The notes beneath the pieces were generated by a model that made no database searches, had not been told where the DNA came from, and saw only the letters and a list, made by a program, of their open reading frames with translations. 10,287 nucleotides of DNA from Nitrospirota bacterium. Lineage in GTDB: Bacteria > Nitrospirota > JACRHJ01. Both the position numbers and the translations under genes were made by a program. Numbering within the stretch: position 1 is the stretch's first letter; every line of letters starts with the position of its first letter. Below, in pieces: positions 1 to 6,959 of this stretch. The DNA lies in NCBI GenBank assembly GCA_027328825.1, contig DAHWTK010000056.1, positions 1 to 10,287 on the forward strand. The letters are read 5' to 3'.

Positions 1-244
1 GAGTGCTTGTTGCAGTCACGTGTCCCGAAAGCGTAACAGGCGCGATCTTATAGCGTAGTGCACGCGCCTCGCCTTCAGTAATCAGGCGTCCATCCGCAAC
101 GAGCTTGACCAGGCGTCGTTGCAGTGTACGCTTTCTTAGCCCTAACCCTGAATTAAGCAAGGCCTCAATCTTTACCCCTTCCGGGTATTTGGCGACTGCC
201 TGTGCGATCGCCTCTAATTCCTTTTGGTCAATTTGTTTTGGCAT
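1..244 (-). CDS. Winged-helix protein, Fic-family-like N-terminus (partial)
   Basis: Reading the minus strand from an ATG at 242-244 gives 81 uninterrupted codons that run off the left edge of the window, so the C-terminal part is missing. The protein begins MPKQIDQKELEAIAQAV and continues through KYPEGVKIEALL, a basic recognition-helix-like segment RKRTLQRRLVKLV, and a wing-like DGRLITEGEARALRYKI. This is the layout of a winged helix-turn-helix. The same kind of N-terminal module is familiar from Fic-domain proteins, where the Fic catalytic domain follows. That catalytic part is not visible here, so Fic is an inference from the N-terminus only. An AGAGG Shine-Dalgarno-like element lies just upstream of the ATG. 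The promoter carries duplicated dyads, suggesting that the winged-helix domain represses its own gene. It diverges from the cellulose operon and is separated from it by about 520 bp, so a functional link is not indicated. Confidence 0.72.
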   Translation of the reverse strand, partial: MPKQIDQKELEAIAQAVAKYPEGVKIEALLNSGLGLRKRTLQRRLVKLVADGRLITEGEARALRYKIAPVTLSGHVTATST

Positions 245-255
245 GATACCTCTAT

Positions 256-310
256 TATTATGCCATCTAAAGTGGCGCGATTTTGATTATAATGCCAAAT
301 AAAATGACAC
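256..310. repeat. Two direct copies of a dyad operator
   Basis: Two 23-bp copies lie at 256-278 and 288-310 and match at 17 of 23 positions. Each contains an inverted repeat: GCCA-N7-TGGC at 262-276 and the imperfect GCCA-N7-TGAC at 294-308. The copies are 32 bp apart, about three helical turns, so they face the same side of the DNA. One copy overlaps the promoter core and the other sits between promoter and start codon. This is the usual architecture of an autoregulatory operator pair; binding by the adjacent winged-helix protein is inferred. Confidence 0.5.
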
Positions 311-314
311 GCAA
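286..314 (-). promoter_or_regulatory. Sigma-70-type promoter of the winged-helix gene
   Basis: On the minus strand a TTGCGT -35 (309-314) and a perfect TATAAT -10 (286-291) are separated by exactly 17 bp. They lie about 40 bp upstream of the ATG at 244. The spacing and the -10 match the housekeeping consensus. The second dyad repeat (288-310) fills the spacer between the two hexamers, so a bound repressor would block RNA polymerase. Confidence 0.65.
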
Positions 315-767
315 GAAAAAATATGAGGTAAAAACTTTCCGAATACCTTTACATACCCCCTCCCTTAATGGCCGTATTGAGCCGTCAGGTTCGCGTAAGA
401 CCCTATTCACCACGTAAAAATCCTCCGCTTTCTTACTTTCCGTGTAACTAATAGTAAAATAAAGGGTTTTAGCTATTTAGGCACGAGTGGTGCATTTTCA
501 AAAAAGCTGCCAAATCGGTTGAAAATATTTAGTAACTCATTGATTTTATTGCTTTTTTAGTTGCTTTTGGTGGGTAATGTGGTAGGATTAAAACCATAAA
601 ACATTAGCAATCTCAAAGAGTTATAAGCGGTAAGGTAGACCCGATGACAGGCATAAGCCAACAAGCCGCGAGTTTGAAAACTTAATACCTGAAGGCAAGC
701 CGAAGCGAAGGTAAGCGACCCGTAACTGGCCGCTAACATTGATTTTTACGCAGCGTCCAAAAATATA
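315..767. other. AT-rich intergenic stretch with no convincing gene
   Basis: No reading frame here has a clear family match. Visible structure: an inverted repeat with perfect 8-bp arms ATTTTCAA (494-501) and TTGAAAAT (519-526) around a 17-nt loop, and a small dyad GCAC-N5-GTGC nearby. At about 557-739 there is a more GC-rich island, open on the minus strand for 60 codons (ending FYGFNPTTLPTKSN). That frame has no good Shine-Dalgarno and an odd composition rich in Leu, Tyr and Ser. I read it as a possible non-coding repeat or element remnant rather than a gene. The right-hand end supplies the promoter of the cellulose operon. Confidence 0.5.
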
Positions 768-797
768 TTGATTTTTTTATGATTAGTTTACTATAAT
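768..797 (+). promoter_or_regulatory. Probable promoter of the cellulose operon
   Basis: TTGATT (768-773) and a perfect TATAAT (792-797) are spaced by 18 bp in an AT-rich block directly upstream of the operon. Transcription would start near 804, giving a leader of about 85 nt if translation starts at the ATG at 891. The leader contains no recognisable riboswitch, and I see no clear operator here. Confidence 0.55.
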
Positions 798-890
798 AAC
801 AAAATTTTTTCTTGGGCGGATTTGGGGCACGCGCCTGTTCATGGCAATAGAACCCTCGTTTTTCACATTAGAAATGGTGCAAGCGAGCAG

Positions 891-3125
891 ATGGAAGGAT
901 ACGTAGATTTTTCCAATAGGCGCGTTGAGAATGCGAGAAGGGCGATCGCCGTGGTGGCAACCGCGGTTACTCTTTACTATCTCTATTGGAGATACACGGG
1001 GACATTCAACCTGAGGGCTCTCTTCTTTTCTTGGTCGCTCTTTCTTGCGGAAGCTTTTGGAGCGCTGAGCGCTTTCCTGTTTTACTTTACAGTATGGAGG
1101 CTACGGCAACGGACGCCTCTCCCGCCGCTTTCCGGAAGGACGGTGGATGTCTTTATACCAACCAAAAACGAAACCGTCGTTATCCTGAGAAAAACCTTGC
1201 TCGCGTGTAACGACTTGCGTTACCCTCACCGCACGCTGGTTCTCGATGATGGAAACCGTCCAGAGGTTAAAGCGCTCTGTGAAGAGCTCGGTTGCGTATA
1301 CCACGCGCGCAAGTCCGGTGAACACGCTAAGGCAGGCAATCTCAATTATGGTTTGGCGCAGTCAGATGCCGAGTTTATTGCGATATTCGACGCCGACCAT
1401 ATTCCGCTCCCTAATTTTATAGACAGGACCATTGGATATTTCGTCGACGAAAAAGTGGGATTCGTCCAGACCCCGCAGGAATTCTACAATATAGATTCGA
1501 TACAGCATAGGAGTAACGCTAAAACACGGAAAATATGGGCCGAACAGTACCTGTTTTTTTCGGTAATCCAGCCGGGGAGAGATGCTTGGAACGCAGCTTA
1601 CTTTGTGGGGAGCTGCGCCCTTATCCGCAGAAAAACGTTGGAGGACATCGGAGGTTTCGCAACCGGTTCGGTTACGGAGGACATGCACACCTCGATAAAA
1701 ATCCATGCGCGGGGATGGTCCTCGGTATACCACAATGAGAATCTTGCCTTAGGCATTGCGGCGGAGACACTGGAACCCTTTTCAATACAGCGCCAGCGAT
1801 GGGGAGTGGGAAACTGGCAGGTCTTCGTACGCGCAAACCCTCTCTTCATCAGGGGGCTTACGCTCCCGCAGCGAATATGCTATCTCTCGTCCATGATATA
1901 CCCTCTGGAAGGGCTTCAAAAGGTGGTTTTCTATATTACGCCTCCCATCGCGCTTTTCCTGGACGTCCTTCCAATGCGCGCCCTCGATATAAGCTATCTC
2001 GCACATTTTATCCCTTATTTTCTCATTTCCACTTACGGATTCAATGAAATGGCCAGGGGGGTTGGCGGACATATACTGCTTGAGCAGTATAGCATGGCAA
2101 AATACTTCATGTACCTGAAAACGATGATTATTCCCTTTATCCCCAAGAAGAGCAAGGTTTTCAGCGTGACGCCGAAAGGCAAGAGGAAATCCATTTCTAA
2201 GATGCTTATCATACCGCAGTATGCTGTAATACTTTTGAGTCTCACTTCCATAACTTGGGGACTTGCCGAGTTGTTATTAAACTTGCGTTACGACAGTTTC
2301 ATAGTCTCGGTCAACAGTTTCTGGGCGCTTTACAACAGCGGGCTCGCTCTTACCATAGTGAGTTTCGATTACAGAAAACTCTTCCAGAGAAGGGTCGAGT
2401 ACCGTATGCTGGATTCGGTCGTAACATATTACCGGGATATTGGATTTGTCGATCATCGGCGAGAGGAAATAGCGGTGGCCATAAACATCACGGAAAACGG
2501 TATTGCCATGATTATGGTCGATAAGGATCCTGCCTGCAACGAATTCGAAGTCGATTTGATGCTGCCACTGAAGACGGTCCGGGTGAAATGCCGGGTTGTC
2601 CGTGAACGGACCATAAATATAGATCAACACAGTTTTTCGGAAGTAGGCATGCATTTTATCGATATCGCGGCAACCGACAAAGACTTTTTATCCCGGTATC
2701 TTTATTCTTCAGCGGTTTTAAAACTCATGCGGGATTATAGCCACGGCTACCAAACGTATATTGAACGGCATTTCGGTAATAGGACCAATTTGCAGGCAAG
2801 GGCGGCGAGGACGCTGACATATTTTCCCGTCGAGGTTGCTCTCGACTCGAACGGCAAATATCCCGGCGTGATAAAGGACGTATCGGAAACGGGCCTGCTT
2901 CTGGAGATTAATCGGCGATTTATTAGCGGACAATATCTGACTTTTGAAGTGGTCGTCGGCATAAGGAGGTTCGCTCTCAAGGGGTATGTCGCAAGGGACC
3001 ATCTCCATGCGCGCGATATCTTTCCAGTATTTCTTGTAGGCATTCAATTCGATAAAAACGCATCGAGTGAGGTGGAGAATCTTATGAATATAGCGCACCG
3101 CATGGAAGACTTTATACTCCAATGA
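891..3125 (+). CDS. bcsA: Cellulose synthase catalytic subunit (BcsA-like) with two PilZ-like modules
   Basis: This is a 744-residue processive family-2 glycosyltransferase of the inner membrane that would polymerise UDP-glucose into beta-1,4-glucan and extrude it. Two membrane helices (about 18-35 and 43-69) precede the catalytic domain. That domain shows VLDDG (Asp119), DADH (Asp167, Asp169), YFVGSCALIRR (237-247), TED (262-264, catalytic base) and QRQRW (300-304, acceptor site). A gating loop FSVTPKG (424-430) matches the FxVTxK motif typical of bacterial cellulose synthases. About four more helices follow between 340 and 490. The C-terminal third holds two PilZ-like units: RxxxR at 501-505 with NITENG at 532-537, then a second unit with DVSETG at 663-668. 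Control by c-di-GMP is therefore likely. The frame stays open upstream to a TTG at 822 that would add 23 residues. I prefer the ATG at 891 because the extension has no membrane-protein character and GGGCGGA sits only 1 nt from the TTG. The Shine-Dalgarno before 891 is weak, so the start is uncertain. It has fewer N-terminal helices than E. coli BcsA. Confidence 0.88.
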   Translation: MEGYVDFSNRRVENARRAIAVVATAVTLYYLYWRYTGTFNLRALFFSWSLFLAEAFGALSAFLFYFTVWRLRQRTPLPPLSGRTVDVFIPTKNETVVILRKTLLACNDLRYPHRTLVLDDGNRPEVKALCEELGCVYHARKSGEHAKAGNLNYGLAQSDAEFIAIFDADHIPLPNFIDRTIGYFVDEKVGFVQTPQEFYNIDSIQHRSNAKTRKIWAEQYLFFSVIQPGRDAWNAAYFVGSCALIRRKTLEDIGGFATGSVTEDMHTSIKIHARGWSSVYHNENLALGIAAETLEPFSIQRQRWGVGNWQVFVRANPLFIRGLTLPQRICYLSSMIYPLEGLQKVVFYITPPIALFLDVLPMRALDISYLAHFIPYFLISTYGFNEMARGVGGHILLEQYSMAKYFMYLKTMIIPFIPKKSKVFSVTPKGKRKSISKMLIIPQYAVILLSLTSITWGLAELLLNLRYDSFIVSVNSFWALYNSGLALTIVSFDYRKLFQRRVEYRMLDSVVTYYRDIGFVDHRREEIAVAINITENGIAMIMVDKDPACNEFEVDLMLPLKTVRVKCRVVRERTINIDQHSFSEVGMHFIDIAATDKDFLSRYLYSSAVLKLMRDYSHGYQTYIERHFGNRTNLQARAARTLTYFPVEVALDSNGKYPGVIKDVSETGLLLEINRRFISGQYLTFEVVVGIRRFALKGYVARDHLHARDIFPVFLVGIQFDKNASSEVENLMNIAHRMEDFILQ

Positions 3126-4564
3126 CAGCAAATAGCCGTCGAAACGCGCTTCTCATGGCGCTACTCCTTCTCTATTGCTGCGGTATGATGTGCTGGGGAG
3201 CGTTTAAGAATCCCCTTATCCCCGATGAGGCGAGGAATATTTTTACTGGCCGGGCGGCAACAAAGGCGTTTGGCTCGAAACACTCCGGCCTGATGGTTGA
3301 TGAGTATCTCGGTTCCGCCGCGATTGCGCCGGTCGCCATTGCGAAAGCGGAATCCATCGCCGGCATTCGCGGTGCGCGTCTTGTTGGCGTCGCTCTGTGT
3401 CTTCTCATTGTTTGTTCCCTTTACTTAGTGGGGAATACGCAGCCGTACGGAGGGCGCGGGCTCATTACGGCATCGACCTTTGTTTTTTTGGGCCTTCCCC
3501 TTCAACTCTCTTCGATCGCAAATTCCGACGCTTATGCCGCGGCCTTTCTCGGCGCTTCCTTTTTATGTGTCGAGCATGCGGCGGGGCTTGGTTCTTCCCG
3601 GAAAAAGGCTTTCATGCTGCTGACGGGGGCTTTATCGCTCGCCTTTGCGGTCATGGCGAATTATATTGCGTTTCTTTTTATAGCTCCTTTTATCCTGTTC
3701 GTTTTCCTGCGCCACCAGTCGTTGTTTACAATCAAATTTTTTCTGCTGCCCTTCGTAATCCTGCTGGCCCTTTACGCCCAGCTTGCGATACGTCCTGTCT
3801 GGCCCCAGATAGCGAAGGAATTAGCGTTAGCTTATACAGAATCGACGGACTCGTCCTGGACCTACGTCTTCGGCCTGCTCACGATGTCTTATCTGCTTGC
3901 CGCTATGGGGATATTCCATAAAGATGGCGCGAAAACCTCTTTTTTGATGCTGATGCTGGCGTCCCCGGCGCTTATAATCCATTTTTTCAGCTCTCATCTG
4001 GGCGAGATGAATTCCGCCGCGTTTTTTTCGCTTATATTTCTCTCCCCGGCTGCCGCGCGGGGGGTCGAGCATATGGGGGATTTGTTTTCTTACGACAACG
4101 ACATCAAATTCGTGAAGTCTTTTTTTGTGGCGGCAATCCTTGCAGTTATATGGGTGTTCGGCGTCCAGCAGATCAAAGAGCTCAAACTGGAACATCCCGA
4201 CTTCTCCAACGTAATCTCGTTTCTGAAGAAACAGGGCAAAGGCTGCTCTTCGCTCCTGGTCAATTCCGATTACGGCTCGCCGGAGCTAGTTTACGAGTAT
4301 TATTTCGACTCGAAAGCGCCGTCAATGCGTATCATTCCTGTCGTAAGGGAGAATGCGGAAAAACGGCGGGAAATAGTGGAATCCCAGCACCCTGATTACG
4401 CGGTGGTGGACAGCTATTATAATGTGCAGTCCTTTAAACAGGCATGCAGCGATTACATGGCAGACGGTTACGATGTTGCCGCGACCTGGGACATCACGAC
4501 CCGGAACATGTCGCGTGCCTCGCGTCTGAATAATATCATAATATTTAAAAAAGGGGCATTATGA
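3122..4564 (+). CDS. GT-C membrane glycosyltransferase, PMT/ArnT (GT39-like)
   Basis: This 480-residue polytopic protein has about nine to eleven hydrophobic segments between residues 9 and 350 and a soluble C-terminal domain of about 130 residues. The first extracytoplasmic loop carries LIPDEARNIF with Asp35-Glu36, the acidic pair that marks PMT/ArnT-type GT-C enzymes. NSDAYAAAF (134-142) fits the second conserved loop motif, and HFFSSH (287-292) falls where later loop residues act. Enzymes of this type take a sugar from a polyprenyl-phosphate donor and attach it to an acceptor on the outer face of the inner membrane. The ATG overlaps the stop of the cellulose synthase gene (ATGA) and has no strong Shine-Dalgarno of its own, so it is probably translationally coupled. 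Its place between synthase and BcsG suggests that it decorates the polymer or a linked lipid; this is inferred. Donor and acceptor cannot be read from the sequence, and no standard bcs gene corresponds to it. Confidence 0.7.
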   Translation: MTANSRRNALLMALLLLYCCGMMCWGAFKNPLIPDEARNIFTGRAATKAFGSKHSGLMVDEYLGSAAIAPVAIAKAESIAGIRGARLVGVALCLLIVCSLYLVGNTQPYGGRGLITASTFVFLGLPLQLSSIANSDAYAAAFLGASFLCVEHAAGLGSSRKKAFMLLTGALSLAFAVMANYIAFLFIAPFILFVFLRHQSLFTIKFFLLPFVILLALYAQLAIRPVWPQIAKELALAYTESTDSSWTYVFGLLTMSYLLAAMGIFHKDGAKTSFLMLMLASPALIIHFFSSHLGEMNSAAFFSLIFLSPAAARGVEHMGDLFSYDNDIKFVKSFFVAAILAVIWVFGVQQIKELKLEHPDFSNVISFLKKQGKGCSSLLVNSDYGSPELVYEYYFDSKAPSMRIIPVVRENAEKRREIVESQHPDYAVVDSYYNVQSFKQACSDYMADGYDVAATWDITTRNMSRASRLNNIIIFKKGAL

Positions 4565-5364
4565 GACGCTCTTTTATTCTTTTCCTCACTATTATGTTGC
4601 TCGCCGTCCCATCGGTTGTCTTTGCCATAGAAGGATTGCCCGGCTCGACCTGGGGAGACTTTCACTTCGAGTCTCTTCACCCCGGGCCGGATGACGCCAT
4701 ATTGGATGGATGGGTTCGGCAAGGTATCGGCTGGAAACGCTGGAAAGAAGGCAAGATAAGTTTATTGCTCGATACCTATGTTACCGCCCGTTATTATATG
4801 GACAGCAGGGGCTTTAACTGGTACAACTACTTTGGCCCCGGAGGCGGGGTCTCTGTCGATTTGTCCGCGCCCAATGCCCCGGCTGTCTCCCTTGGGGCCG
4901 AATATATATATCAGATTAACTACAATTCCGGCACGGACCGGCCATACACCGCCCTGTTTTCGAACTGGTATCACTGGTGGGATATAAGAGGAAAGGGCTA
5001 TCCGGGTTCGACGTGGGGCGATCTCCGATGGGAAATCCCGGACAAAGGCGGCAGCAGAGACCTCATCCTCGAGGGATGGGTTAGGCAGGGTGTTGTGCTT
5101 AAGCGTTGGAATGAGGGCAATCAGACCTTCGTCCTTGACCCCTACCTAAGAGCTAAGTACAAATATGACGACCTCGGGTTAAATTATAACAATTATGTCG
5201 GCCCCGGAGCGGGCATAGCCCTGGATATGGAGCGCTCGAAAGGGCCGCTTCTATCATTGGGGGTCGAGTACGGCTGGGAAAAAGATTGGAGGTCGGGGAC
5301 AAGCGTCAACCGCGTGGAAGTCTATCTGCGCTGGTATGGATGGTGGGACCTCAAAAAAAAATAG
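4561..5364 (+). CDS. Secreted tandem-repeat protein, probable outer-membrane barrel
   Basis: This 267-residue protein has a clear Sec signal peptide (RR, hydrophobic core at 5-20, predicted cleavage after VFA at residue 22). The mature part is two copies of one domain, about 26-141 and 147-263. Each copy starts PGSTWGD, continues with a GWVRQG...KRW segment (50-61 and 172-183), an alternating D.Y..A.Y strand, a YNYFGPGGG / NNYVGPGAG turn, a SLG.EY strand, and ends in an aromatic block WYHWWD or WYGWWD. Alternating hydrophobic and polar residues, tight Gly/Asn turns and a C-terminal aromatic strand favour an outer-membrane beta-barrel. This is inference, and a periplasmic beta-sandwich is possible. 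Weak resemblance to the C-terminal region of NfrA-type proteins is only an impression. The ATG overlaps the upstream stop (ATGA), with AAGGGG at 4551-4556 as Shine-Dalgarno. It may stand in for BcsC as the exit or anchoring protein for the polymer. The coding sequence ends in a run of nine A residues before TAG. Confidence 0.65.
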   Translation: MRRSFILFLTIMLLAVPSVVFAIEGLPGSTWGDFHFESLHPGPDDAILDGWVRQGIGWKRWKEGKISLLLDTYVTARYYMDSRGFNWYNYFGPGGGVSVDLSAPNAPAVSLGAEYIYQINYNSGTDRPYTALFSNWYHWWDIRGKGYPGSTWGDLRWEIPDKGGSRDLILEGWVRQGVVLKRWNEGNQTFVLDPYLRAKYKYDDLGLNYNNYVGPGAGIALDMERSKGPLLSLGVEYGWEKDWRSGTSVNRVEVYLRWYGWWDLKKK

Positions 5365-5385
5365 TCTAACCGGCGGAGGTGTTTA

Positions 5386-6912
5386 ATGGGCCTTTGGGTA
5401 TTCTATTTCCTCGGCGAGACATATCTGTATTACCGTGGATACATCGGCTTCTCGTTTTTCATTAACCTGACATTCGCGCTTTTTCTCATAGTTCCTATAC
5501 CCCGTAGGCTCCGGTCGAGGCGCCTATTCATGGGCATGCGTTTGGTCGCCGCGATTATCGCCGCATTCCTTATTCTTTGGAGCGAGACGAGGTTCCCGTC
5601 GATATTGCGCACCGTGAAGCTGCTCTCGGAAACAGGCGGCGTTTCCAACGCTTATATCGTCCGTTTCCTAAAAGACTCCGTCAACATCACCCAGGTGGGC
5701 ATCCTTGCCTTGATTTTAAGCGCCTGTATTTTCTTGAACAAAAGAATAGTCCTCACCCCGCTTGCGTTTGCGGCTATCCTGTCTGTGCCGCTACTTGCCG
5801 CGAGCGTCAATCCATCGGACATGAACGCCTATCTCAATCATTTTTATGATAAGGAATCAAAGAGGGTTGTTACATTTGACAGGCCCGGTAATAACGCCCC
5901 TGAATTCGACATCGTCATTCTGCAGGTTTGCTCTCTCGCCTGGGATGACCTGCGGATGGTGGGACTCGACAAAGACCCTTTCTTGCGCCAGTTCGATGTT
6001 GTATTCACCGATTTCAATACGGTATCGCCTTACACGAATCCATCCGGGATACGTCTTTTGCGCGCCGACTGCGGACAGGAGCGCCACGACGACCTCTACC
6101 AGAATGGCCCCAAGAAATGCTATACGCTCGACGCATTGCGCGAGATCGGCTATAAGACCTATGCCGCGGTAGACAATTACGCCCCTTCCTACCGATTCGT
6201 AGAAGACATTAAGACTTACGGTCACGCCGACCAGCCTATCGAGATGAGGGACTTGCCGCTGAGACAGTATGACTTTGACCGTTCGCCCATCTACGACGAT
6301 CTTGCGATATTGAACCGATGGTGGAATATGAGACAGACCTCGCAGGCGGAGAGAGTCGCATTTTATATGGATATCACGACCATGCATGCCGGCGCTCATT
6401 GGGCGGATGACCGGGCGTGGTGGAAGAGAAACCCGTCCGTCCTCTATCGGGAGTTCGGCGTGCGTTTATTCTCAAACCTCAGCACGTTCTTTAAGACATT
6501 GGAGGCCAGCGGGAGAAACGTTGTGGTTATCTTTGTCCCGGAGCACGGCAGGGCGTTGCGCGGAAGCAGCATTCAGCCTCCCGACATAAGGGAGATACCG
6601 CTTCCGTCGATCACTAACGTACCCGTGGGAATCAAGTTCATCGGCAAGGGGATTTCTCCTATTCCCATGCACCAGATAACGGTTCCCGGGCCGACAAGCT
6701 ATCTCGCCCTGGCGTATCTGATCAAGTCTTTTCTATCCGCGCCCCGTTTCGACCGGGAATCCCTGCTGACTCCGGCGATAATCAACAAGATTCCGGAGAC
6801 CGCATATGTAGCGGAAGACAGGGTTAATACGGTGGTAAAGAAAGACAATAAAGTTTTTTATTGCGGCAAGGATAAGAAATGGACCGTACTGCCCGCATCG
6901 GCCTTGAAGTAG
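5386..6912 (+). CDS. bcsG: Cellulose phosphoethanolamine transferase BcsG
   Basis: This 508-residue inner-membrane enzyme would transfer phosphoethanolamine from a phospholipid to glucose units of the nascent glucan on the periplasmic side. Several N-terminal helices (about residues 3-17, 21-38, 50-65, 102-117, 121-139) are followed by a sulfatase/alkaline-phosphatase-fold domain from about 172. It matches E. coli BcsG along its whole length as I remember that sequence: CSLAWDD (Cys182), SPYTNPSGIRLLRADCGQ, SPIYDDLAILNRW, VPEHGRALRG (Glu386, His387) and SITNVPVGIKF. In E. coli BcsG zinc is held by Cys243, Glu442 and His443 and the nucleophile is Ser278. The equivalents here are Cys182, Glu386, His387 and Thr217. 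Cys229 and Cys245 match the disulfide pair. It is about 50 residues shorter than the E. coli protein, mainly in the linker after the membrane region and at the N-terminus. GGAGGT at 5375-5380, five bases before the ATG, fixes the start. It is the last gene of the operon; I see no clear terminator hairpin after it. Confidence 0.9.
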   Translation: MGLWVFYFLGETYLYYRGYIGFSFFINLTFALFLIVPIPRRLRSRRLFMGMRLVAAIIAAFLILWSETRFPSILRTVKLLSETGGVSNAYIVRFLKDSVNITQVGILALILSACIFLNKRIVLTPLAFAAILSVPLLAASVNPSDMNAYLNHFYDKESKRVVTFDRPGNNAPEFDIVILQVCSLAWDDLRMVGLDKDPFLRQFDVVFTDFNTVSPYTNPSGIRLLRADCGQERHDDLYQNGPKKCYTLDALREIGYKTYAAVDNYAPSYRFVEDIKTYGHADQPIEMRDLPLRQYDFDRSPIYDDLAILNRWWNMRQTSQAERVAFYMDITTMHAGAHWADDRAWWKRNPSVLYREFGVRLFSNLSTFFKTLEASGRNVVVIFVPEHGRALRGSSIQPPDIREIPLPSITNVPVGIKFIGKGISPIPMHQITVPGPTSYLALAYLIKSFLSAPRFDRESLLTPAIINKIPETAYVAEDRVNTVVKKDNKVFYCGKDKKWTVLPASALK

Positions 6913-6959
6913 ACTGATATTGCCCCGTCAAACGCGGTTAAGGTTAGACATCGAAAACG

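Noticed and set aside
105..302. 65-codon plus-strand frame
   Set aside because: It runs antisense to the winged-helix gene and through its promoter; the minus-strand frame has the better Shine-Dalgarno, promoter and domain match.
494..526. Inverted repeat ATTTTCAA/TTGAAAAT considered as a terminator
   Set aside because: The stem is AT-only apart from one pair, the loop is 17 nt, no T-run follows, and no gene ends here.
2718..3131. 137-codon minus-strand frame
   Set aside because: It is antisense to the second PilZ-like module of bcsA and has no supporting features.
3397..3921. 174-codon plus-strand frame inside the GT-C gene
   Set aside because: It overlaps the membrane-protein gene in another frame and has no recognisable features.
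5857..6399. 180-codon open frame on the minus strand
   Set aside because: It is fully antisense to bcsG, whose motifs are unambiguous; no Shine-Dalgarno or domain supports it.
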